A stretch of 64,000 bases of DNA from Aliiglaciecola sp. LCG003. Its GTDB lineage: Bacteria; Pseudomonadota; Gammaproteobacteria; Enterobacterales; Alteromonadaceae. A program made the translations under genes and the position numbers. Of the stretch, positions 9,370 to 19,150 are shown piece after piece. Location: contig NZ_CP128185.1 in NCBI RefSeq assembly GCF_030316135.1, positions 1,178,001 through 1,242,000 on the forward strand, given 5' to 3'. Below the pieces are notes generated by a model. That model was not told the DNA's origin. It ran no database searches and was given only the letters and a program-made list of their open reading frames with translations. Within the stretch, counting starts at the first letter, position 1. Each line of letters opens with the position of its first letter.

Positions 9370-10905
9370 TTAATATTCAGGTTGCGGCTTAGCCTCACCC
9401 TTTTGAGCTGGGGTAACTTCGTCAGTAAAATTGTTGGCGAGCTTTTCCCACTTTCTTGTTTTCAAGGTAAACAAGGCAATGACAATACCAATAGCGATAC
9501 TGAAAAAGGCAATTTGTAAGTACAGGTTAGGCATTTGATCGACATTCTCTGGGTCAAAGTTACCCGCGAGTAAACCTGCAACTACGTTACCAATAGAGTA
9601 GGTTAGAACAAAAACACCCATCATTTGGCCAGCAAAACGTTTGGGTGACAACTTACTTACAGCACTCAATGCTACTGGACTCAAGCATAACTCACCTACG
9701 GTGTGTAAGAAGTAAGTAGCAACTAACCAGTAAGGAGCAACCTTTAAGCCACTTGCGGCAAGCTGAGCTGCGAAAAACATCACAATGAAGCCGGTTGCCA
9801 TGATGATCAAGCCAATCGCGCATTTGATACCATAAGAAGGAGTTATCATGCGTTTACCTAGGTTAACCCACAATGCAGCGAAAAATGGTGATAATAATAT
9901 GATGAAGATCGAGTTTGCAGATTGGAACCAAGCCGTTGGAATTTCAAATGTTCCGACGATGCGATCTGTGTAGTCTCGTCCAAATAGGTTTAATGAAGAG
10001 CCCGCTTGTTCAAACCCTGCCCAAAAGCAAATAGATGCGATACAAACCAAAAACAACGCACCTAAACTGCGTTTTTCATCAGGACTCAAATTTCCGAAAA
10101 GGAAAACGCTGGCATAATAAGCTAAGAAAACAGCAGTGATCAACAACGCAGTGTATTGGGCAACGGTGACAGGATCAAAAGCTAGTTGGCCCGAAATCAT
10201 CAGAAAAGCTACCACCACAACGGCCAATAAGAAGGCACCAATGACACTCCAACTGGTTTTTTGAGCCTTTGGAGACATAACCAGAATTGGTTTTTCACCA
10301 GCCCCATCTAATTTATGCAAGGTCGCGCGGTACTGAATAAGACCTACGCCCATACCAACAGCCGCGGCACCAAATGCCCAGTGATAGCCCATCTCAACCT
10401 GAAGATAACCACATACGCCGTAGCCGATTACCGAGCCGATATTAATGCCCATATAATACAATGTATACCCAGCATCACGACGGCTATCTTGGGCGCTGTA
10501 CAATTGTCCAACCATTGCACCAATATTGGGTTTAAGTAGACCTGTACCTAAAACCACAAGGATCAAGCCGACGAAGAAAGTGTAATTGCTAGGGATGGCG
10601 AGTACTACGTGCCCGGCCATTATGGTCAGACCGCCATACCAGACGGCTTTTTGCCCACCGATCAAACGGTCAGCTATCCAGCCGCCGGGTAACCCCATAA
10701 AATAAACGAAACCGGTGTATAAACCATATATAGCGGTAGCTGAGGCTACGGAAACCCCTAAGCCTTGCTCTTGAATGCTTGCGGTCATGAACAATACAAG
10801 CAGAGCACGCATTCCATAGTAGCTCATGCGCTCCCACATCTCAGTAAAAAATAGTGTTTGCAGGCCACCAGGATGGCCGAGAAAATCAGGTGTTTTTGAA
10901 TTCAT
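9370..10905 (-). CDS. POT/PTR-family proton-dependent oligopeptide transporter
   Basis: From ATG 10905 the protein has 511 residues and about 12-14 hydrophobic helices, usual for the family. The N-terminal signature MWERMSYYGMRALLVLFM contains the ExxER-like proton-coupling segment, followed by GGWIADRLIGGQKAVWYGG and GTGLLKPNIGAMVGQLY, the two PTR2 family signatures; a later WFQSANSIFIILLSPFFA segment matches the C-half binding site. It imports di- and tripeptides across the inner membrane with protons. The start at 10905 has AAGG upstream; the GTG at 10944 would add 13 residues. It is a single-gene unit. Confidence 0.92.
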   Translation of the reverse strand: MNSKTPDFLGHPGGLQTLFFTEMWERMSYYGMRALLVLFMTASIQEQGLGVSVASATAIYGLYTGFVYFMGLPGGWIADRLIGGQKAVWYGGLTIMAGHVVLAIPSNYTFFVGLILVVLGTGLLKPNIGAMVGQLYSAQDSRRDAGYTLYYMGINIGSVIGYGVCGYLQVEMGYHWAFGAAAVGMGVGLIQYRATLHKLDGAGEKPILVMSPKAQKTSWSVIGAFLLAVVVVAFLMISGQLAFDPVTVAQYTALLITAVFLAYYASVFLFGNLSPDEKRSLGALFLVCIASICFWAGFEQAGSSLNLFGRDYTDRIVGTFEIPTAWFQSANSIFIILLSPFFAALWVNLGKRMITPSYGIKCAIGLIIMATGFIVMFFAAQLAASGLKVAPYWLVATYFLHTVGELCLSPVALSAVSKLSPKRFAGQMMGVFVLTYSIGNVVAGLLAGNFDPENVDQMPNLYLQIAFFSIAIGIVIALFTLKTRKWEKLANNFTDEVTPAQKGEAKPQPEY

Positions 10906-11441
10906 TGTTGCTGCCTTAGGTGAGTTCTTAAAGAGATTTGGCACTCTTTGTTAACCGAACTTCTTTTTTTGTAATTATTATTTTGTTTGACTCAATATGA
11001 TGAGCATAAACGTTTAAACGCCCTGTTTATACTAGAGCTATGACATGAAAACAAGAAAGTGTTAAATTAATGCTGGATATTTGAGCAAATAGAGTTCAAT
11101 TTCGTCTTATATTTAACGTAATACTAATTCACTTAGATTAATGAACATTAAACAATAATTTATAAAGCCATAAATAAGGCGTTAGAATGAACAAACCGCA
11201 TCGCTGTGTTGACTTGTTCGAATACTGAGATTGTTTGAAATTCACTCAAGGTAATACCCCAGCTGCTGCCACTTGGCGAGGTTTTGTATAGAAATGTTGG
11301 GCGTAACCAGAATGAATAATTACTCAATTGAATTGGTTTAAATTAGCGGTTTAATTTTTTACACGATTCCGGTATTATGCGCGCCCATTCGTTAGGGATG
11401 GGAACGAACGTACTAGGCTTTAGTTACTTAGGGATAGCAGC
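10906..11441. promoter_or_regulatory. Intergenic region carrying the polysaccharide locus promoter
   Basis: About 540 AT-rich bases separate the POT transporter from the divergent polysaccharide operon. A TATTAT hexamer at 11373-11378 is a possible -10 element, but its -35 partner is weak. Just downstream, CCCAT/ATGGG (11384-11388 with 11398-11402) and TTCGTT/AACGAA (11388-11393 with 11403-11408) form two overlapping, mutually exclusive hairpins. No JUMPStart or ops (RfaH) element was found. Confidence 0.35.
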
Positions 11442-14069
11442 ATGTTAAAAAAGTTTAAAATCCAAGTTGTATTGTTGTTAACTTTTGTACTTGGCAACCC
11501 AGCCTACGGGCAAGCATTCAGCCCAACCCCGCAACAAATTCAACAGTTCAAGAATATGCCCAAAGCGCAGCAAGAAGCACTGGCTAAGCAGCTTGGGGTT
11601 AATATTGCTGATTTTAAGTTAGGCTCTAAAGATGGCTCAAACCCGAATGAGCAGTCTGAAGATGATTATCAGGTTCAAAGAGATGTAAACGAAAAAGACA
11701 TCTCTAAGCAATTAGCCGAACAAAGTGCCGCCAAAGAGCTGACAGCAGAGCTCAAACCATTTGGCTACAGTCTGTTCGCCACACCTGAAGATATGCAAGA
11801 GCAGATTTCCTTCGCCCCTTCAGCCAACACCCCAGTGCCTGCCGATTATGTGATGGGCCCGGGTGATAGTGTAAATGTACAACTTTTTGGAAAAGAAACC
11901 GGCGAGTTCGAGCTTTTTGTCAACAACGAAGGCAGTATTCAAGTGCCCGATTTAGGCCCCATGTCTGTTGTTGGGCTGACCTATCATGAGTTTAAAACTC
12001 AGTTAACCGAAAAATATAGCCAGCAAGTGATAGGTGTTACGCCCCATATCACTATGGGTAAACTTCGCACTATTCAGGTGTATATGGTGGGCGAAGCATA
12101 CCGCCCGGGCGCATTTACGCTGAGCTCGTTGTCTACTATCACGCACGCCCTTTTTGCCAGCGGAGGAGTGAATGAAATTGGTTCACTGCGAAATATTCAA
12201 TTAAAACGAGCAGGTAAAACCGTTGTTACCTTCGATCTTTATGATTTATTGGTGTTTGGTAATACTGAAAATGACAAGCGCTTGCAACAAGGGGATGTGA
12301 TATTTATTCCTACAGTGCAAAAACTAGTCAGTATTGATGGCAATGTCAGAAGGCCAGCTATTTATGAAGCAAAAGCAAATGAAACGCTACAAGATTTAAT
12401 CTCAATCGCTGGTGGTGCTTTACCTAGTGGCGCGGTTGATATGATCCAAATTGCTCGCAAAACACCCCAAGCAGGCCTAGAAGTAAAAACCATTGATTTG
12501 ATAAGCAGCACCACTAAACCTATGTCTTTGGTTAATGGTGATTACATTAATATTCCCGATGCTAATGATGAGTTTTCCAACGCAATAGTGGTGGCTGGTG
12601 CTTATGCTACCCCTGGGTTGATGCAGTGGAAACCCAGTCTAACTTTGGCCTCAGTTATCAAAAACAACGGGCTGCTTAATGGCACCGATTTGGATTATGC
12701 TTTGGTTGTCCGACGTGACAAATTCGCCGAACAAAGTGAAGTTATTCAGTTTGAACCCAGAAAAGTGCTGGATGGCTCGCTAGATTTTGCTTTGCAGCGT
12801 TTTGATCAAATTACCCTGTTTAATCGCTTCGGTCGTGATGAAGCCAAAACTATTGAAAAACAAGTTACCGAAGGTGAATTAAAAGAAGCCCAAGATGATA
12901 TAAAAACCGAGCAGGCTAATTATTTACAAAATGTAGAAGCTGCCTCTTTTACCGAGAAACAATTATTACTCAAAGATACACAGCAGTTTTCCCGGAAACG
13001 CTTACTCGCGCCGATTATTGCTCGCTTAAAAGATGAAGGCACCATTAATCACCCGGTTAAACTAGCTGAAATTACCGGCCAAGTGCGTTACCCAGGCATT
13101 TATCCAATCTCTCAGGCTGGTAGAGTAGCCGATTTAATTAAGGCCGCTGGTGGCTTGGTTGAGTCAGCCTTCGTAAAAAAAGCCGAACTGTCTCGCACCC
13201 AAGTAGATGTTAATGGCACCTTTAATGTGCAACATATCAATATTGATTTAGTCGATGCATTATTAGGTAATGTTACGGCTAATCAGCCACTGGTTAGTAA
13301 AGATACCTTGAATGTTATGCGCACTCCTGATTGGTATGACAATCGTAAAGTTGAGTTGGTCGGCGAAGTGGTTTTCCCAGGTACTTACCAGATTAAGAAA
13401 AACGAAACTTTGGCACAAATTATCAAACGCGCAGGAGGCTTCACTACCGAGGCCAGCGTTAGAGCGGCTATCTTTACCCGTGAAGAGCTAAAAGAGCGCG
13501 AAATAGCCAACTTAGACAAAACGGTTGAAGAGTTACGCCAGCAAATTATTACCAGTAATGTGTCAGGCAGTCAGAATGTAAAAACTGTCGATTATCAGGA
13601 TGCTAAAGTCATCTTAGATGAGCTGCTATCGGTTGAGCCTGTAGGTCGATTAGTTATTGACCTAGCTGGCGTAGTCGGTGGGGATGATGTGGCTGACATA
13701 CAGTTAAAAGATGGCGACAAACTCTATGTGCCAAGTATCTCTCCTTCTGTTTCAGTAGTAGGCGAGGTATTTGTGCCAACAACCCACATCTTAGAAGAAA
13801 CCATTACCCTTGATGAATACATTGATCGCTCCGGTGGCCTAACCGAACGTGCCGATCAAAGTAAAATCTATATCGTTAAAGCCAATGGTTCGGTACAAAT
13901 CCCCGATAACAATTTTTGGTATAGCGGTGAGTCAGTAAATTTAGAAGCCGGAGACACAATCGTAGTACCCCGTGATGTGGTGAACTACGAGCGACTAGGC
14001 TTATGGCAAACCGTAACACAGATTTTCTATCAATCAGCCATTGCGTTAGTTGCGATCGGTCGCCTGTAA
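11442..14069 (+). CDS. Outer-membrane polysaccharide export protein (OPX) with multiple SLBB domains
   Basis: The 875-residue protein has a signal peptide (residues 1-24, no lipobox cysteine), a low-complexity linker, then the polysaccharide export domain (about 130-205; DYVMGPGDSVNVQLFGKE). SLBB repeats follow: about 210-270, 292-345, 380-430, then after a charged helical segment (470-530) about 545-600, 640-700 and 765-820, each with a V-x-G-x-V-x-x-P-G-like strand (EITGQVRYPGIY, ELVGEVVFPGTY, SVVGEVFVPTTH). The C-terminal ~25 residues form an amphipathic helix resembling the outer-membrane barrel helix of Wza. It should form the channel that delivers polymer across the outer membrane. It is first in the locus and larger than Wza (~380), resembling KpsD-sized OPX proteins. 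Confidence 0.88.
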   Translation: MLKKFKIQVVLLLTFVLGNPAYGQAFSPTPQQIQQFKNMPKAQQEALAKQLGVNIADFKLGSKDGSNPNEQSEDDYQVQRDVNEKDISKQLAEQSAAKELTAELKPFGYSLFATPEDMQEQISFAPSANTPVPADYVMGPGDSVNVQLFGKETGEFELFVNNEGSIQVPDLGPMSVVGLTYHEFKTQLTEKYSQQVIGVTPHITMGKLRTIQVYMVGEAYRPGAFTLSSLSTITHALFASGGVNEIGSLRNIQLKRAGKTVVTFDLYDLLVFGNTENDKRLQQGDVIFIPTVQKLVSIDGNVRRPAIYEAKANETLQDLISIAGGALPSGAVDMIQIARKTPQAGLEVKTIDLISSTTKPMSLVNGDYINIPDANDEFSNAIVVAGAYATPGLMQWKPSLTLASVIKNNGLLNGTDLDYALVVRRDKFAEQSEVIQFEPRKVLDGSLDFALQRFDQITLFNRFGRDEAKTIEKQVTEGELKEAQDDIKTEQANYLQNVEAASFTEKQLLLKDTQQFSRKRLLAPIIARLKDEGTINHPVKLAEITGQVRYPGIYPISQAGRVADLIKAAGGLVESAFVKKAELSRTQVDVNGTFNVQHINIDLVDALLGNVTANQPLVSKDTLNVMRTPDWYDNRKVELVGEVVFPGTYQIKKNETLAQIIKRAGGFTTEASVRAAIFTREELKEREIANLDKTVEELRQQIITSNVSGSQNVKTVDYQDAKVILDELLSVEPVGRLVIDLAGVVGGDDVADIQLKDGDKLYVPSISPSVSVVGEVFVPTTHILEETITLDEYIDRSGGLTERADQSKIYIVKANGSVQIPDNNFWYSGESVNLEAGDTIVVPRDVVNYERLGLWQTVTQIFYQSAIALVAIGRL

Positions 14070-14110
14070 GTTCTGTGGATACTTAATGAAGATACGGTGA
14101 AAATATAAAT

Positions 14111-15058
14111 ATGGATTCAAATAATAAAGATGTTCAATACATTCTTGTACCGCAGGAACAAATGCCAGAATCTTCAAAGGTTGATGAAATAAACCTCCTT
14201 GAAATCTGGAATATAGTTTTAAAGGGTAAATGGTTAATTATTTTAATGACCGTATTTTTTGCGGTGTGTTCAGTCTTATATGCATTGAGTATTCCTAATA
14301 GTTACAAATCTGAAATGCTTTTAGTACCGTCTCAGAATGATGGCAAAGGAAGTCTTGGAGGGCTAGCTTCACAATTTGGCGGTTTAGCGTCGTTAGCTGG
14401 CGTGAATTTGGGTGGCAACGAAAGCAGTAGAATTGATCAAGCTGTAGAAAGGTTAATTAGTTGGCCATTCTTAAATAAGTTTGTTGCTGACCATAACTTA
14501 AAGGCCATTATTGTGGCAGTTAAAGGCTGGGATGCGTCTAAAAATGAATTAATTTACAATGAAGATATCTATAATCCTGAAACTAAAGCATGGATTGGAA
14601 ATAACGAACCGACAAGCTGGAAAACTTATCGAAAATTAAAAACAATGTTGTCTATTTCAAATGACCCCAAAACAGGTATGTTGACAATTGCAGTTGAACA
14701 CTATTCACCACAAATAGCTTATGAATGGGTAAATTTATTGAAAGCCGATATTAATTTACTTTATCAGCAATATGACATGCAAGAATCAAGAAAAAATATT
14801 GAATATTTGAAATCTAAAATTGAAACAACAAATATTAATGAAATGAAGTCAGTTTTTTACAATATGATTGAAGCGCAGACTCAAACATTAATGCTAGCTG
14901 AAGTAAGTGATGAGTATTTAATAAAAACCGTTGTACCTGCAATGGTTGCTGAAGAAAAATCCAAACCTCGGCGGGCCTTCATGTGCATCTTGGGAACGCT
15001 GATGGGATTCATTTTGGGGTTACTCATAATTTTCATTCGTCACTTTTTTAAAAAATAG
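14111..15058 (+). CDS. Wzz-type polysaccharide chain-length determinant
   Basis: The 315-residue inner-membrane protein has two transmembrane helices (about 40-62 and 288-310) bracketing a periplasmic domain, with [18 protein letters not shown] before TM1 as in the Wzz family. The segment between about 75 and 105 is Gly/Ser/Leu-rich. A proline-containing motif (KSKPRRAF) precedes TM2. It should set polymer length together with Wzy. No cytoplasmic tyrosine kinase domain is fused and none is encoded separately in this locus, unlike the XrtA locus at the end of the window. It begins 41 bases after the OPX gene and AT content rises noticeably from here. Confidence 0.88.
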   Translation: MDSNNKDVQYILVPQEQMPESSKVDEINLLEIWNIVLKGKWLIILMTVFFAVCSVLYALSIPNSYKSEMLLVPSQNDGKGSLGGLASQFGGLASLAGVNLGGNESSRIDQAVERLISWPFLNKFVADHNLKAIIVAVKGWDASKNELIYNEDIYNPETKAWIGNNEPTSWKTYRKLKTMLSISNDPKTGMLTIAVEHYSPQIAYEWVNLLKADINLLYQQYDMQESRKNIEYLKSKIETTNINEMKSVFYNMIEAQTQTLMLAEVSDEYLIKTVVPAMVAEEKSKPRRAFMCILGTLMGFILGLLIIFIRHFFKK

Positions 15059-15071
15059 AATTGAGTTAAAT

Positions 15072-16337
15072 ATGGAATATAAGATAGCTATAATTGGGTT
15101 GGGGTACGTAGGACTTCCATTAGCAGTAGAATTCGGAAAAAAGTTTAATGTAATTGGTTTTGATATTGATATTAATCGAATCACTGAATTACAAACAGGC
15201 TATGATCGGACTTTAGAAGTAGAGGCTGAACATTTAGCAGCAGCAACAAATCTAACTTTCAGCTCTAATAAATCAGATTTAGTTGAAGCAAATATTTATA
15301 TAGTTACGGTACCGACACCAATTGATAGACATAAACAACCTGATTTAACCCCTCTTGTTAAAGCTAGCCAAATGCTTGGTGAGGTAATTGCTCAAGGTGA
15401 TATAGTGGTTTATGAATCTACAGTATACCCTGGTGCTACGGAAGAAGTTTGTATTCCTGAGTTAGAGAGAGTATCAGGGTTGGAATTCAATAGAGATTTC
15501 TTTGCTGGCTATTCGCCAGAACGGATTAATCCAGGTGATAAAGAACATCGAGTCACCAACATCTTAAAGGTTACTTCAGGCTCAACCCCAGAGATAGCTG
15601 ATAAAGTAGACGCCCTATATAAATCGGTTATCACAGCAGGTACCTTTAAAGCGTCTTCAATTAGAGTTGCAGAGGCTGCAAAGGTTATTGAGAACACCCA
15701 GCGAGATGTCAATATTGCATTAATTAACGAGCTTTCAATTATATTTAACAAATTAAATATAGATACTTTAGAAGTACTGGAAGCTGCTGGAACTAAATGG
15801 AATTTTCTACCATTTAGACCTGGTTTAGTTGGAGGGCATTGTATTGGAGTAGATCCATACTATTTAACTCACAAAGCAGAATCTGTTGGCTATCATCCGG
15901 AAATGATATTGGCCGGTAGAAGACTTAATGATGGGATGGGCGCTTATGTAGTCTCACAGTTAGTCAAACGTATGATGAAGAAACGAATCCAGGTTGAGGG
16001 CTCTAATGTTCTAGTAATGGGACTAACATTTAAAGAAAATTGTCCAGACCTTCGAAATACTAAAGTTGTTGATATTATCTCAGAATTGAGTGAATACAAT
16101 ATTCATGCTGATATATATGACCCTTGGTGCTCTAATGAAGAAGCAGAAAGAGAATATGGCTTATCAGTAGTCAAGTCTCCCCAAAAAGATTACTACGACG
16201 GGATTATTCTAGCTGTGGGTCATAATGAGTTTAAGCAGTTGGGTGTGGAGACAATTCGCAATTTTGGTAAAGCAAGCCATGTTCTTTATGACCTAAAATA
16301 CATTCTTCCTAAAGACGATGTAGACATGCGTCTGTAA
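15072..16337 (+). CDS. tviB: UDP-N-acetylhexosamine 6-dehydrogenase (TviB/WbpO type)
   Basis: This 421-residue enzyme belongs to the UDP-sugar dehydrogenase family: N-terminal Rossmann motif GLGYVGLP, the family segment [13 protein letters not shown], and the catalytic cysteine in [13 protein letters not shown] (about residue 257). The Cys context and [12 protein letters not shown] are typical of the TviB/WbpO branch that oxidises UDP-GlcNAc or UDP-GalNAc to the uronic acid, rather than Ugd, which is encoded separately at 29951. It should act with the adjacent epimerase to make UDP-GalNAcA (or UDP-GlcNAcA) for the glycan. It follows wzz by 13 bases. Confidence 0.9.
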   Translation: MEYKIAIIGLGYVGLPLAVEFGKKFNVIGFDIDINRITELQTGYDRTLEVEAEHLAAATNLTFSSNKSDLVEANIYIVTVPTPIDRHKQPDLTPLVKASQMLGEVIAQGDIVVYESTVYPGATEEVCIPELERVSGLEFNRDFFAGYSPERINPGDKEHRVTNILKVTSGSTPEIADKVDALYKSVITAGTFKASSIRVAEAAKVIENTQRDVNIALINELSIIFNKLNIDTLEVLEAAGTKWNFLPFRPGLVGGHCIGVDPYYLTHKAESVGYHPEMILAGRRLNDGMGAYVVSQLVKRMMKKRIQVEGSNVLVMGLTFKENCPDLRNTKVVDIISELSEYNIHADIYDPWCSNEEAEREYGLSVVKSPQKDYYDGIILAVGHNEFKQLGVETIRNFGKASHVLYDLKYILPKDDVDMRL

Positions 16338-16379
16338 TTTAAAGATATATACATTCAACATTAATGGGTTATTAAATAC

Positions 16380-17405
16380 ATGTCACAATTTGATTTAGTT
16401 AAAGATAAGTTGCTAGAAGCACCCAAAACCTGGCTAATTACAGGTGTAGCTGGCTTCATTGGTTCCAATTTATTGGAGACTTTACTAGGTTTAGACCAAA
16501 AAGTAATAGGTTTAGATAATTTTGCTACCGGCCATCAACATAACCTAGATGAAGTGAAAAAATTAGTAACTGATTACCAATGGGAAAATTTCACTTTTAT
16601 TGAGGGCGACATTCGTGATTATAGTGCTTGTGAACAGGCTCTACAGAATGTTGACTATGTATTGCACCAAGCAGCCCTTGGCTCGGTTCCTCGCTCTATT
16701 GCCGACCCAATTACAACCAATTCAGCAAATGTCACCGGTTTTCTGAATATGCTACAAGCAGCTAAAGAAGCCGGTGTTAAAAGCTTCACCTATGCTGCGA
16801 GTAGTTCTACCTATGGAGACCATCCAGCCCTACCTAAAGTGGAAGAAAATATTGGTAATCCGCTTTCGCCTTATGCAGTTACTAAATACGTTAACGAATT
16901 ATATGCAAATGTTTTTTCACGTACCTATGGATTTAAAACGATAGGATTACGTTATTTCAACGTTTTCGGTAAAAGACAAGACCCTGATGGAGCATATGCT
17001 GCGGTAATACCTAAATGGACAGCATCGATGATCAAAGGCGAAGACGTGTTTATTAATGGTGATGGTGAAACAAGTAGAGACTTTTGCTTTATAGAAAATA
17101 CTGTCCAAATGAATATACTTGCCGCGACTGCGCCGGACGATGCAAAAGACAATATTTATAACGTTGCTGTAGGTGATAGAACAACGCTAAATGAATTGTA
17201 TTATTCCATTCAATCAGCTTTAAACCAAAACGGCGTTAGTAATAAGAATCAACCTATTTATCGTGATTTTCGAGCCGGTGACGTGAGGCACTCTCAAGCT
17301 GATATAAGTAAAGCCCGCAAGGCATTGGGTTACCAGCCAGAGTACACTATTGCATCAGGGATAGACTTGGCTATGCCTTGGTATATTAAATTCATTTCAA
17401 ACTAA
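16380..17405 (+). CDS. tviC: UDP-GlcNAc(A) 4-epimerase (TviC/WbpP type)
   Basis: A 341-residue extended SDR enzyme with [12 protein letters not shown] (NAD binding), [11 protein letters not shown] typical of the TviC/WbpP group, the active-site serines of [12 protein letters not shown] and the YxxxK of [11 protein letters not shown]. Together with the preceding dehydrogenase it gives either UDP-GlcNAc to UDP-GlcNAcA to UDP-GalNAcA (Tvi order) or UDP-GlcNAc to UDP-GalNAc to UDP-GalNAcA (Wbp order); the sequence does not decide between them. The gene pair is a standard cassette for hexosaminuronic-acid-containing capsules and O-antigens. Confidence 0.9.
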   Translation: MSQFDLVKDKLLEAPKTWLITGVAGFIGSNLLETLLGLDQKVIGLDNFATGHQHNLDEVKKLVTDYQWENFTFIEGDIRDYSACEQALQNVDYVLHQAALGSVPRSIADPITTNSANVTGFLNMLQAAKEAGVKSFTYAASSSTYGDHPALPKVEENIGNPLSPYAVTKYVNELYANVFSRTYGFKTIGLRYFNVFGKRQDPDGAYAAVIPKWTASMIKGEDVFINGDGETSRDFCFIENTVQMNILAATAPDDAKDNIYNVAVGDRTTLNELYYSIQSALNQNGVSNKNQPIYRDFRAGDVRHSQADISKARKALGYQPEYTIASGIDLAMPWYIKFISN

Positions 17406-17415
17406 CGTGTGACTT

Positions 17416-17982
17416 ATGAGATACATTAAACGCTATTTATTAGCTTTCATTTGCTTTCTTAAATATCGAAAATTAAGATTTGGGGCTGTAGGGACAAACA
17501 CCCAGTTTAAATCCTTAAAAAGTAACTTTTCTTACCCTCAAAACATCTTTCTTGGTGATGATGTCAATATTGGACCTGGAGCTGATTTTGATGGTGCGGG
17601 CAATATAGTAATCGGTAAAGGTGTTATTACAGCACCTGGTGTAATCATTTATAGCCGAACACATTATTTTGACGGTCCAACTTTAGGTGCACTTCCGTTT
17701 GATAATAAAATGATTTGCGCAGAAGTAAAAATAAATGAATACGTTTGGATAGGAAGAAATGTCATTATTTTACCTGGGGTAGAGATAGGTGAGGGCGCTG
17801 TTATTGGAGCGGGTTCAATAGTAAGTAAGAGCATACCTGCAGGAGCCATTGCTGTGGGTAACCCCGCTAAGCCGGTAAAATTCAGAGATGCTGAGAAATA
17901 CGAAGAATTAAAAGCACAAGATAAATTTGTATACCGAACTTTTGCCCATTCAAAGATATTTGTAACCAAAGACAATGCTTAA
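17416..17982 (+). CDS. Left-handed beta-helix (hexapeptide) acyltransferase
   Basis: The 188-residue protein carries isoleucine-patch hexapeptide repeats (about 45-150: GDDVNIGPGADFDGAGNIVIG, EYVWIGRNVIILPGVEIGEGAVIGAGSIVSKSIPAG, VGNPAKPVKF) as in CatB/WbbJ/Maa-type O-acetyltransferases. It should use acetyl-CoA, trimer-forming, to acetylate a sugar hydroxyl in the repeat unit or a nucleotide-sugar. The active-site His candidate is in YSRTHYF. It overlaps the flippase gene by 8 bases, so the two are translationally linked. Confidence 0.85.
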   Translation: MRYIKRYLLAFICFLKYRKLRFGAVGTNTQFKSLKSNFSYPQNIFLGDDVNIGPGADFDGAGNIVIGKGVITAPGVIIYSRTHYFDGPTLGALPFDNKMICAEVKINEYVWIGRNVIILPGVEIGEGAVIGAGSIVSKSIPAGAIAVGNPAKPVKFRDAEKYEELKAQDKFVYRTFAHSKIFVTKDNA

Positions 17983-19150
17983 AAAATTAGCTTCTCAGTC
18001 TATGCTTAACATAGTCAATTCAGCTTTCGCTTTCTTAGTTACTTTTTTAATCATAAAAAATATATCGATTACATTATTGGGCGAATTTTATTTGTTATCA
18101 GCAATAGTATCTATAATACTCTTGATACAAGTTATTCTTCCTCCTACATTTACCTGTTTAAGAATTCAGGATAAAAAAGGACTTTTTGATTTAGTCGTTT
18201 CTTTTTATATTTATATTCAGATCCCAATTGTTATATTAGCATCATTATATTGTTTCTTATATTTTTCAGAGCAAGGAATAGTTTCTTTATTTTTTATTGC
18301 TTATTGCTGCGCTCTAGGGATGACAAATTTATTTGATGTGCTATTTCAAGCGAAAGCTAGGTTAGATATATACCTGACAATTCAAATTTTAATTTCAATT
18401 TCAAAATGTACCATTTTATATTTAATTTCCAACAGCGAGTGGACCATTAAAGAATTGCTTATTTGCTACACTATTATACAGTTGTTCTTTGTGTTAGTTA
18501 TGTTTTTCATTGTATTCAACATTTATAACAAGTCATTTAAAATGGTAACTTTTAAAAGATTAAGGAAATTCATGTTGGCATCTATCCCTATTGTCAAAGG
18601 GTATTATTTGAATTCAGTATTAAAAAAGTTCTATGACAATTCACTCGCACTAATATTAGCACCTTTTGTATCTAAAGAGGTTCTGGGGATTTTTGCATTA
18701 TATCAAAAATGCCTAGTATTTGGAGTCAGTTTTTTGAGAACATTAGAGTCTTTGTTACTGAATAGGGAATTTGTGAAAAAGTCCCCGAACAACTTAATTC
18801 TTATTGTTTCACCCATCTGTCAAACTATGATTATTATTGTAGGTTTCATTTACTTTTATCTTACTGTTGGTGTGAGTATTTGGCATTTAGTTGTAGTTTC
18901 TTTTTTAGTTTACCCTATATCAATTACTATTTCCCTGCGAGCTAAACTGTTAAGGCGGTTTAAGACTAGGCCTTTAAATTTATCTATGGTGATTTCACTG
19001 ATATCATTCATGATCTTCAGTGTTATTTTGCATACGGACAATATCAATTTTGCATTAGGTGCGTACTCTTTCCTATTGGTTAACAATGCAATGGTTCTAT
19101 ATTTAATAATGTCATACTACAATACGGATAAGATCGATGACTTCACCTAA
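17975..19150 (+). CDS. wzx: Wzx-type lipid-linked oligosaccharide flippase
   Basis: A 392-residue, very hydrophobic protein with about 12 predicted transmembrane helices, no signal peptide and scattered positive residues between helices, as in polysaccharide transporter (PST/MOP) flippases. It would move the undecaprenyl-linked repeat unit across the inner membrane for Wzy polymerisation. Sequence conservation in this family is low; assignment rests on topology, the N-terminal segment and the position between the acyltransferase and glycosyltransferases. Very AT-rich. Its end overlaps the next gene by 14 bases. Confidence 0.78.
   Translation: MLKKLASQSMLNIVNSAFAFLVTFLIIKNISITLLGEFYLLSAIVSIILLIQVILPPTFTCLRIQDKKGLFDLVVSFYIYIQIPIVILASLYCFLYFSEQGIVSLFFIAYCCALGMTNLFDVLFQAKARLDIYLTIQILISISKCTILYLISNSEWTIKELLICYTIIQLFFVLVMFFIVFNIYNKSFKMVTFKRLRKFMLASIPIVKGYYLNSVLKKFYDNSLALILAPFVSKEVLGIFALYQKCLVFGVSFLRTLESLLLNREFVKKSPNNLILIVSPICQTMIIIVGFIYFYLTVGVSIWHLVVVSFLVYPISITISLRAKLLRRFKTRPLNLSMVISLISFMIFSVILHTDNINFALGAYSFLLVNNAMVLYLIMSYYNTDKIDDFT

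Noticed and set aside
11384-11408. Possible H-type pseudoknot in the OPX leader
   Set aside because: The two stems are adjacent with no connecting loop bases, which is sterically implausible; competing simple hairpins are the better reading.
10906-11441. JUMPStart/ops (RfaH) element before the polysaccharide operon
   Set aside because: No GGCGGTAGC-type ops core was found; AGCGGTTT and GGCGTAACC are only superficial matches.
11442-14069. Tandem DNA repeat in the OPX gene
   Set aside because: The repetition is only at protein level (SLBB domains) and is too divergent to be a nucleotide repeat.
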